A DNA stretch of 12,729 bases, from contig MNZH01000023.1 in assembly GCA_001873515.1 (NCBI GenBank), positions 1 through 12,729 of the forward strand. The letters run 5' to 3'. The notes beneath the pieces are model-generated. The model made no database searches. It saw nothing but the letters and a program-made list of their open reading frames with translations, and had not been told where the DNA came from. Below are positions 7,225 through 12,729 of this stretch, in pieces. Numbering within the stretch: the first letter of the stretch is position 1; each line of letters starts with the position of its first letter. The position numbers and the translations under genes were made by a program. The stretch is from Parcubacteria group bacterium CG2_30_45_37. GTDB lineage: Bacteria; Patescibacteriota; Patescibacteriia; Patescibacteriales; GWC2-42-12.

Positions 7225-7233
7225 TGCTAAAAT
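7225..7233 (+). promoter_or_regulatory. Candidate extended -10 promoter for the LTD/methyltransferase pair
   Basis: TGCTAAAAT is an extended -10 element (TG-n-TAAAAT, -10 hexamer at 7228-7233). No good -35 is visible at the expected distance, which extended -10 promoters can tolerate. A start near 7240 would leave a leader of about 20 nt before the ATG at 7260. Confidence 0.4.
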
Positions 7234-7259
7234 TAAAGTATAAAAAATAATCTTAAATT

Positions 7260-10200
7260 ATGTGGCGGCAAGGAGGTTTTTTTTATTCGGTAAAAATTAT
7301 CATAATTCTGGCTATTGTCGGCGCGGGATTTTTTTGCGAGGAAACAGTTTGGGCGGTTGACCATTTAGTAATTAATGAAATTCAGATTTATCCGGTTGAA
7401 AAAAGATTTATAGAGCTTTATAATCCGAATGATTTTTCAGTTAGTTTAACCGGTTGGGCAGTTAAGAAAAAAACTTCTGGCGGCAAAGAAGAGCCTCTGG
7501 TAGCAAGTAGCCGGCTTAAAGATAAATTTATTTTATCAAAAAGTTATTTATTATTAACAAATAAGGAAGGGTATACTGGTAATGTGGCCGCTGATATTAC
7601 TTGGGCAAAATCGTATGGTTTTGCTAAAGATAACACTATAATTCTTTATGATAATACCCAAGCAGTGGTTGATAAAGTAGGATTTGGCTTATCCACCGAC
7701 TGTGAAGGCGGCCAAGTTTATTGCGCTTTAAATCCAGATGCAAATTACAGCATCGAGCGGAAAGCTTTCGTTGATACTAATAACAACAACGTTGATTTTT
7801 TTATTCAAAGTAATCCCAACCCGCAGAATTCGACAACCCAGACCTCACCCCAGCCCTCTCCTTCGCAAGGAGAGGGGGAAAATACGACGACCACAACCCC
7901 CCTTAATCCCCCCTTGTCAGGGGGGACAGATAAAGCCGAGCAGAAAAATAATTTTGGCGACGTTTTAATAAACGAATTCGTGTCTGACCCGGCGGACGGC
8001 GAAGTAGAGTGGATTGAGCTGTATAATAAGACGGGCGAAGCGATTGATTTAACCGGCTGGCGGATTGAAGACGGCAGTAAGGCAAAAACCAAATTGGCCG
8101 GCGTAATTGCCGCGGCCGGATTTAAGGTAGTGGAAAAGCCGGCTGGCAATTTAAACAACGGCGGCGATTTGGTCGTTTTGTCCGATAGCGGCGGAAAAAT
8201 AATTGACCAGGTGGCTTACGGTAATTGGGCTGACGGTGATTTAAGCAATAACGCGCCGGTGGCGCGCGACCCGGCGAGCTTAGCCAGGCTTTTTGACGGC
8301 TACAATAGTTATAACAACGCCAATGATTTTGCCGTTACCGTAAAGCCGACCAAAGGATTGAGTAACATTATTTTGGCCGAAGCTGAAGTTAGCCTGGAAG
8401 CCAAAGCCAAGTTTGATTTTTCAGAAGATATTTTTATAACGGAAATTTTGCCCAACCCGTTCGGCAGCGACACGGCCGGAGAATTTATTGAGCTCTATAA
8501 CGCCGGCAGGCGCGAGGTTGATTTAACCGGCTGGAGCCTTAGCAATAAAGACAATAAAAAAGTTAATTTGGAAAAAATCGCCACCAGCACGATTATTAAA
8601 GCCGGGGAATATCTGGCTTTTTTCCGGCCAAGAACCAAAATAGTTTTGCATAATGACCAGGGAGAAGTTAAATTGTTTCAGCCGCTGGCCGAAAAGCCGC
8701 TTGTGGCTGTAGATTATAAAAATGTCAAAGAAGGCTGGAGTTATAATTTAACCCCCCTAAATCCCCCCTTATCAGGGGGGAATATAAAGGGTGAATGGGA
8801 GTGGAGTGAAACCCTAACGCCAGGGGCCATGAATGTGCTTAAGTTAGTTAACCACGCGCCGGAAGTTGAGTTTAGTTTTATATCGCCGGCGCAGATTAAC
8901 ATGCCAGTTGTGTTTGACGGTTCGGACACGGCTGACCAAGACGATGATAAATTAATATATGCCTGGGATTTTGGCGACGGCTTTAAAAATAATTTGGCCA
9001 ATCCGGAACATACTTATTTAAAAGCTGGAATTTATAAGGTGAAGCTGGCGGTGAGCGATGGGAAAGAAACTGGCGAAAAGGTGAAAAGCGTGAAAGTGGT
9101 TGGGAGCGTCGGTGAAATTGCCGCGGGGGAGACCTCACCCCAACCCTCTCCTTGGCAAGGAGAGGGGGTTATAATCAACGAAATTTATCCCAATCCCGAA
9201 GGAGCGGACACGGGGCGGGAGTGGCTGGAACTTTTGAATCAGAGCGCTGGCAGAATTAATTTGCTGAATTGGCGCGTGGAAAATGAAAACGGCAAATTTA
9301 AATTTAAAAATGATTTATGGCTGGAGGCCGGCAAATTTTATCTGCTCGGCAACGCGGCCAGCCAGCTGGCGTTTAAAAATTCCAGCGATACGGTTAGTTT
9401 ATACGATAATTCCGGCGAATTGGCGGACGCGGCCGAATATATTGACGCGGTTCAGGGCGAGAGCTACGCCAGAGGAGCTAACGACAAATGGTTTTGGACT
9501 GCCAAATTGACGCCTGGAGAAGAAAATATAATTAGGGTGGCGGCAAGCCAAGAACGAATAATGAATAATGAATCACGAATAATGGGGAATGCCAGCGCGT
9601 ATAACGAAGCTACCCTGGAAGAAGTGAGGAGTATGGAAATCGGCAGCCTGGTGAAAGTCAAAGGCACGGTGGCGGTCGAACCGGGCATACTGGGAGCTCA
9701 AATATTTTATATTGTTGGTTCTCCAGGGATTCAAGTTTACAATTATAAAAAAGATTTTCCGGCTTTAAGGGTGGGCGATTACGTGGAAATCAGCGGCGAA
9801 TTGTCGCAAATTCAAGGCGAGTTGAGATTGAAAACCAAAGACAAAGCCGACATTAAAATAGTGGAGCATAAACCGCCGCCGCCGGCCCTGGCCTTAAGCT
9901 GCGACCAGGTTAATGAAGACGGCGTTGGCCAACTGATAACCGTGAGCGGCGAAATAACCGACAGGAAAAGTTCGACGCTTTATTTGGACGACGGCAATGA
10001 TGAAATTTTAATTTACATTAAAAGCAACACCGGCATAGACACGAAAAATTTAGCGGCCGGCCAAACCGCGGAAATCACGGGGATTTTAAGCAAAACCGCC
10101 AGCGGCCTAAGGCTTCTGCCCAGAAGCCAGGCCGACATCAGGCTGACAAATTTTTCCCACGGCTTGCGTCCGCAGGTTTTGGGTGAAGTGGCCGAGGGCG

Positions 10201-10322
10201 ATGAATGGGCGGTGGCGGAACGGGACAAAAAGATGGAGCTGTTCAAATATTTATTAATCGCGGCCGGAGGTGGTATAATGGTGTTGGCAATATTACTCTT
10301 TAGGGCAAGAAAAAAAGGCTAA
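7260..10322 (+). CDS. Exported multidomain surface protein: four lamin-tail domains, PKD, OB-like domains, C-terminal anchor
   Basis: This is a 1020-residue extracytoplasmic protein. Residues 7-25 are a hydrophobic signal segment, with VWA at 30-32 a likely signal peptidase I site. LTD domains, each marked by INE(I/F)...E-hydrophobic-ELYN or LLN...L-GW/NW, occupy about 35-160, 232-370, 387-530 and 637-760. A PKD domain with YAWDFGDG lies at about 531-616. Two OB-like beta domains follow (about 781-870 and 881-961). Residues 994-1016 are a transmembrane helix followed by RARKKG, which should leave the C-terminus in the cytoplasm. LTD and OB modules often accompany secreted nucleases, but no nuclease motif is visible, so a structural or DNA/polysaccharide-binding surface role is likelier. 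Five repeat-derived peptides sit in linkers or domain edges. An AAGGAGG lies just after the chosen ATG, but no ATG, GTG or TTG in frame follows it at a usable distance. Confidence 0.85.
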   Translation: MWRQGGFFYSVKIIIILAIVGAGFFCEETVWAVDHLVINEIQIYPVEKRFIELYNPNDFSVSLTGWAVKKKTSGGKEEPLVASSRLKDKFILSKSYLLLTNKEGYTGNVAADITWAKSYGFAKDNTIILYDNTQAVVDKVGFGLSTDCEGGQVYCALNPDANYSIERKAFVDTNNNNVDFFIQSNPNPQNSTTQTSPQPSPSQGEGENTTTTTPLNPPLSGGTDKAEQKNNFGDVLINEFVSDPADGEVEWIELYNKTGEAIDLTGWRIEDGSKAKTKLAGVIAAAGFKVVEKPAGNLNNGGDLVVLSDSGGKIIDQVAYGNWADGDLSNNAPVARDPASLARLFDGYNSYNNANDFAVTVKPTKGLSNIILAEAEVSLEAKAKFDFSEDIFITEILPNPFGSDTAGEFIELYNAGRREVDLTGWSLSNKDNKKVNLEKIATSTIIKAGEYLAFFRPRTKIVLHNDQGEVKLFQPLAEKPLVAVDYKNVKEGWSYNLTPLNPPLSGGNIKGEWEWSETLTPGAMNVLKLVNHAPEVEFSFISPAQINMPVVFDGSDTADQDDDKLIYAWDFGDGFKNNLANPEHTYLKAGIYKVKLAVSDGKETGEKVKSVKVVGSVGEIAAGETSPQPSPWQGEGVIINEIYPNPEGADTGREWLELLNQSAGRINLLNWRVENENGKFKFKNDLWLEAGKFYLLGNAASQLAFKNSSDTVSLYDNSGELADAAEYIDAVQGESYARGANDKWFWTAKLTPGEENIIRVAASQERIMNNESRIMGNASAYNEATLEEVRSMEIGSLVKVKGTVAVEPGILGAQIFYIVGSPGIQVYNYKKDFPALRVGDYVEISGELSQIQGELRLKTKDKADIKIVEHKPPPPALALSCDQVNEDGVGQLITVSGEITDRKSSTLYLDDGNDEILIYIKSNTGIDTKNLAAGQTAEITGILSKTASGLRLLPRSQADIRLTNFSHGLRPQVLGEVAEGDEWAVAERDKKMELFKYLLIAAGGGIMVLAILLFRARKKG
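7841..7878 (+). repeat. Palindromic repeat C, copy 1, translated as TSPQPSPSQGEG
   Basis: CCCTCTCCTT pairs with AAGGAGAGGG around a 3-nt loop (CGC). The copy at 9131-9168 is identical at 36 of 38 positions and is read in the same frame. It lies in the linker between the first and second LTD domains. Confidence 0.85.
7897..7926 (+). repeat. Palindromic repeat D, copy 1, translated as TPLNPPLSGG
   Basis: C6 at 7897-7902, C6 at 7908-7913 and G6 at 7920-7925 form the pattern C6-N5-C6-N6-G6, in which either C block can pair with the G block. It lies 18 nt after repeat C copy 1 in the same linker. A second coding copy is at 8752-8780. Confidence 0.8.
8752..8781 (+). repeat. Palindromic repeat D, copy 2, translated as TPLNPPLSGG
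   Basis: C6 at 8752-8757, C6 at 8763-8768 and G6 at 8775-8780 repeat the layout of the copy at 7897 with three base differences over 30 nt. It is read in the same frame and gives the same peptide. It lies between the third LTD domain and the PKD domain. Confidence 0.8.
9131..9168 (+). repeat. Palindromic repeat C, copy 2, translated as TSPQPSPWQGEG
   Basis: A second copy of the element at 7841, with CCCTCTCCTT / AAGGAGAGGG arms and loop GGC. It joins the PKD domain to the fourth LTD domain and is in the same frame as copy 1. The two differences from copy 1 change Ser to Trp and are otherwise silent. Confidence 0.85.
9554..9584 (+). repeat. Short-period repeat translated as RIMNNESRIM
   Basis: ACGAATAATG occurs at 9554-9563 and 9575-9584, with additional AATAATG steps between. 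The segment stands out as A+T-rich in a G+C-richer gene. It lies in the linker between the last LTD domain and the first OB-like domain, another interdomain position. Confidence 0.6.
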
Positions 10323-10327
10323 ATTAT

Positions 10328-10876
10328 ATGGACATTTTCAGCCTGCTGGCGGTTTTAAAAGCGATTATGCGGGTTATCGTCATTGGCGGTTCGGTTTTTT
10401 TATTTTTTGCCGCCTGCTCTATCTATACTAACCTAACCACTGGCGTGCCTTGGGCCAAAGTGCCGCGCGCCAATGTTTATAGAATTTTTAAAGAGCTTGG
10501 TTTGCCCGCGGACTCTTTGGTTTACGATTTGGGCGCGGGCGACGGGCGGGTGCTGTTTGCGGCAGAATCGTTCGGCTGGCGCGCGGTCGGCTTTGAATTG
10601 TCGCTTTATCCTTACGTTAAAGCTTGTTTAAAAAAAATTTTTTGCCGCAGTCGGATAGTAATCAAGCGGCGGGATTTTTTTAAAGAAAATTTAAGCCAGG
10701 CAGACGCGGTCTTTATTTTTTTGGCGGGGAAAACGATCGCGCGGGTTGGCGAAAAACTAAAGCTGGAGCTTAAAAAAGGAGCCTTGATAATTTCCTATGG
10801 GTTTGCCCTGCCCGGCCGGCAAATAGAAAAAATTATTTCCACCAAGCCCAGCTTGACTTATGTTTATAAAACTTAA
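10328..10876 (+). CDS. Membrane-anchored FAM173-like SAM-dependent methyltransferase
   Basis: This is a 182-residue class I methyltransferase. Residues 14-33 form one membrane helix (VIVIGGSVFLFFAACSIY), after which VPWAKVPR leads into the catalytic domain. Motif I is VYDLGAGDGR at 65-74, the SAM-ribose acidic residue is probably Glu90 (AVGFEL), and RRDFF at 114-118 is the next acidic loop. The layout (membrane helix, V-P entry segment, YDLGxGDGR, F-L catalytic strand) resembles the FAM173/ATPSCKMT group of protein-lysine methyltransferases, so a membrane protein substrate is plausible but unshown. It starts 5 nt after the LTD gene's stop and is probably cotranscribed with it. A clear terminator follows at 10885. 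The start has no Shine-Dalgarno. Confidence 0.8.
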   Translation: MDIFSLLAVLKAIMRVIVIGGSVFLFFAACSIYTNLTTGVPWAKVPRANVYRIFKELGLPADSLVYDLGAGDGRVLFAAESFGWRAVGFELSLYPYVKACLKKIFCRSRIVIKRRDFFKENLSQADAVFIFLAGKTIARVGEKLKLELKKGALIISYGFALPGRQIEKIISTKPSLTYVYKT

Positions 10877-10884
10877 GATTAATA

Positions 10885-10913
10885 ACCCGGCTTTTCAAGG
10901 GCGGGTCTTTTTT
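10885..10913 (+). terminator. Intrinsic terminator after the LTD/methyltransferase operon
   Basis: ACCCG (10885-10889) pairs with CGGGT (10902-10906), with an inner CTT/AAG pairing. It is followed by CTTTTTT (10907-10913). It begins 8 nt after the methyltransferase stop codon. Confidence 0.8.
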
Positions 10914-10933
10914 ATTGGAAAAATGTGAAAAAT

Positions 10934-10959
10934 CCCCCTCACCCCCTTTATCAAGGGGG
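10934..10959. repeat. Palindromic repeat D-like copy in the spacer before ftsK
   Basis: C5 at 10934-10938, C5 at 10942-10946 and G5 at 10955-10959 repeat the C-C-G layout of the two coding copies in the LTD gene, with shorter runs. It lies between a terminator and a promoter, so here it is not translated. Its TTATCA (10948-10953) falls where the -35 of the ftsK promoter would be. Confidence 0.65.
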
Positions 10960-10975
10960 CAAAAAATGGTATAAT
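10948..10975 (+). promoter_or_regulatory. Candidate promoter for ftsK
   Basis: TATAAT at 10970-10975 is a perfect -10. TTATCA at 10948-10953 matches four of six -35 positions with a 16-nt spacer. Transcription would start near 10982, only about 7 nt before the ATG at 10989, implying a nearly leaderless mRNA. Confidence 0.5.
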
Positions 10976-10988
10976 GAAAATAAGAATT

Positions 10989-12729
10989 ATGGCCAGAAGA
11001 CGCAGAAAATTAAACTCTTTGGATTACATCAGATTGCCTAAAATGGATTTAGACCCTGATTTAAAAAGGGGTATTTTTATTATTTTCCTTTTGGCTTTCG
11101 GCGCCATCAGCCTGCTTTCCCTGTTCGGCCTGGCCGAGGGCCTGGGCGTGTATCTGGAAAAGAGCATGATTTTTCTGTTCGGCTGGGGCAAGTGGCTCTT
11201 TCCCTTAACTATGCTGGCTATCGGCTTTTTAATGTATAACCGGGATAAAGAGTGGTTTAGGGGCGCTAACTATTTAGGGCTGTTTATTTTTTTGATTTTT
11301 TTCAGCGCTTTGCTTCATATCATGGTGGACCAGGATAACTGGCAGGCGGCGATCGCGCAAGGCGCGGGCGGCGGCTATATCGGCTACGGCATCATTACCA
11401 TATTTAATAAGCTCATGGGTTTTTGGGCCAGCTTAATCGTGGTAGTCTGCTTGATTTTAATTTCTTTGATGCTCATGCTTAACGCGACTTTGGAATCATT
11501 GATTGGCCGGGACAGCTGGTTTGCCAAAATGCTTTATCCGATTAATTTTCTTTTTAATAAAATTTTCGGCCAGAAGGAAGGAGCGGAAGAAAAAATGGAA
11601 TTTGATGAAGTTGAAACCGAAGCTGAAGAAATCGTGGAAGAGGAAACGGAGGAAGAACTGGGCGATTCCGGCTTCTATAAACATAAAATCAAAACGGCCG
11701 AGGAAAACGGCCAGACCATAAAACCAGCTGAAGCCGAGGGCCAGGGTAGCGGCTGGAAATTGTCGCACATCAAAATAGACCTGCCCCTGGATTTATTAAA
11801 CGCCAAAATCGGCAAGCCGACTGCCGGGGACATTAAAAATAACATGCTGATTATTCAGCACACTTTGGAAAATTTCGGCATTCCGGTGGAAATGGGCGAA
11901 GTCAACGTCGGCCCGACCGTGACGCAATATACCCTAAAGCCGGCCGAAGGCATTAAATTGACGCGCCTCACGGCTTTAAGCAATGATTTGGCTTTGTCTT
12001 TGGCCGCGCATCCCATCAGGATTGAAGCGCCGATTCCGGGAAAATCTTTGGTGGGCGTGGAAGTGCCCAACCAGACCAAGGCCATCGTGGGACTCAGGGA
12101 AGTTTTAGCCGGCGAGATGTTTAAACATCGGAAAAGCAACTCCATGATCGCTTTGGGTAAAGACGTGGCCGGCAAAGTCTGGTTGGATGATTTGGCCAAA
12201 ATGCCGCACCTGTTGGTGGCCGGCGCCACTAATTCCGGCAAGTCGGTTTGTTTAAACGCCATTATCGTGAGTCTGCTTTATCAAAATAATCCGGACGATT
12301 TGCGCTTCATCATGGTTGACCCTAAACGCGTTGAGTTGTCGGTCTATAACGGCATTCCGCACCTGTTAACCCCGGTAATTACCGAAGTGGGTAAAACCAT
12401 TAACGCTTTAAAATGGTGCTTAAATGAAATGGACCGCCGCTTTGAACTTTTAGCTAAATCAGGCAAAAGAAATATTGTTGGCTATAATGAAATGGGTAAA
12501 GGTAAGATGCCGTTTATAGTATTTGTCATTGATGAATTGGCCGATTTGATGGTGGCGGCCGGCCGGGACGTGGAAGCCAGCGTCATCCGCCTGGCGCAGA
12601 TGGCCCGGGCCGTGGGCATTTATTTGATTTTGGCCACCCAACGGCCCAGCGTGGACGTCATCACCGGTTTGATTAAGGCCAATATGCCGGCGCGCATTGC
12701 TTTTTCCGTGGCTTCGGGCATTGATTCGC
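10989..12729 (+). CDS. ftsK: DNA translocase FtsK/SpoIIIE (3' partial)
   Basis: FtsK is the septal, hexameric ATP-driven DNA pump that clears and resolves chromosome ends during division. Visible here are 580 codons, and the gene runs off the right edge. About four N-terminal membrane helices lie at residues 28-50, 59-83, 95-113 and 145-165. They are followed by an acidic, glutamate-rich linker (about 196-255) that is short for FtsK. The motor domain follows: Walker A GATNSGKS at 412-419, MVDPKRVELS near 444-453, Walker B FVIDELADLM at 512-521 and LATQRPSVDVITG at 548-560. The C-terminal gamma domain would lie beyond the window. An in-frame ATG at 10974 overlaps the TATAAT box, so 10989 is preferred; neither start has a Shine-Dalgarno. 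The gene follows a terminator and has its own promoter. Confidence 0.93.
   Translation, partial: MARRRRKLNSLDYIRLPKMDLDPDLKRGIFIIFLLAFGAISLLSLFGLAEGLGVYLEKSMIFLFGWGKWLFPLTMLAIGFLMYNRDKEWFRGANYLGLFIFLIFFSALLHIMVDQDNWQAAIAQGAGGGYIGYGIITIFNKLMGFWASLIVVVCLILISLMLMLNATLESLIGRDSWFAKMLYPINFLFNKIFGQKEGAEEKMEFDEVETEAEEIVEEETEEELGDSGFYKHKIKTAEENGQTIKPAEAEGQGSGWKLSHIKIDLPLDLLNAKIGKPTAGDIKNNMLIIQHTLENFGIPVEMGEVNVGPTVTQYTLKPAEGIKLTRLTALSNDLALSLAAHPIRIEAPIPGKSLVGVEVPNQTKAIVGLREVLAGEMFKHRKSNSMIALGKDVAGKVWLDDLAKMPHLLVAGATNSGKSVCLNAIIVSLLYQNNPDDLRFIMVDPKRVELSVYNGIPHLLTPVITEVGKTINALKWCLNEMDRRFELLAKSGKRNIVGYNEMGKGKMPFIVFVIDELADLMVAAGRDVEASVIRLAQMARAVGIYLILATQRPSVDVITGLIKANMPARIAFSVASGIDS

Noticed and set aside
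7268..7276. AAGGAGG after the LTD start codon as the true ribosome-binding site
   Set aside because: No in-frame ATG, GTG or TTG lies at a suitable distance downstream, and starting later would remove the basic start of the signal peptide.
7326..7338. Lipoprotein lipobox around Cys26 of the LTD protein
   Set aside because: The preceding residues are G-F-F, which do not fit the lipobox; VWA at 30-32 is a better cleavage site.
7841..7926. CRISPR-like array from the clustered repeats
   Set aside because: The repeats belong to different families, lack regular spacers, and lie inside a coding frame.
7738..8158. Overlapping frames on both strands around 7738-8158
   Set aside because: They are created by the repeats being open in several frames. 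The LTD reading frame continues unbroken through the same DNA.
11855..12262. Open frame of 135 codons on the minus strand
   Set aside because: It lies opposite the FtsK motor domain, whose motifs are clear on the + strand.

Overview
The window looks like a chromosomal segment from a Candidate Phyla Radiation (Patescibacteria, Parcubacteria-like) genome. This is an inference from four things: a large lamin-tail-domain (LTD) surface protein next to a small membrane-anchored methyltransferase and ftsK; very A+T-rich spacers; almost no Shine-Dalgarno sequences; and many short GC-rich palindromes, several of which are translated inside genes. All recognisable genes lie on the + strand. The standard code fits: UGA ends the first large gene and no gene needs UGA read as sense.

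Positions 1-7139 are a defence island. After a short reading-frame remnant (1-111) comes a type III-like DNA methyltransferase, mod (176-2470). It carries a complete-looking GIY-YIG nuclease domain between its catalytic core and its C-terminal region. A Schlafen/AlbA_2 protein with a RecG-type GHKL ATPase domain and a C-terminal winged helix follows (2668-4130). It is split by an apparent one-base loss in a C tract at 2934-2938. The island closes with a type III-like restriction subunit, res (4296-7139), in which both the helicase motifs and a PD-(D/E)xK nuclease motif are readable. Mod would methylate the recognition site and Res would translocate and cut unmodified DNA. The middle protein's role is unknown. 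The two A+T-rich gaps (197 and 165 nt) suggest that the three genes are at least partly transcribed separately.

Positions 7140-12729 look like core chromosome. A weak hairpin and an extended -10 promoter precede a 1020-residue exported protein with four LTD domains, one PKD domain, two OB-like domains and a C-terminal membrane anchor (7260-10322). Five nucleotides later is a FAM173-like SAM methyltransferase with one N-terminal membrane helix (10328-10876), then a good intrinsic terminator. FtsK starts at 10989 with its own TATAAT box and runs off the right edge.

The most unusual features are the GIY-YIG insertion in mod, bounded by an 11-bp inverted repeat, and the number of palindromic repeat families read in frame as peptides: SVIPAEAGIQ, LPAEASAQAGE and possibly LPLAKALAGE in the restriction genes, and TSPQPSPxQGEG (two copies), TPLNPPLSGG (two copies) and RIMNNESRIM in the LTD protein.
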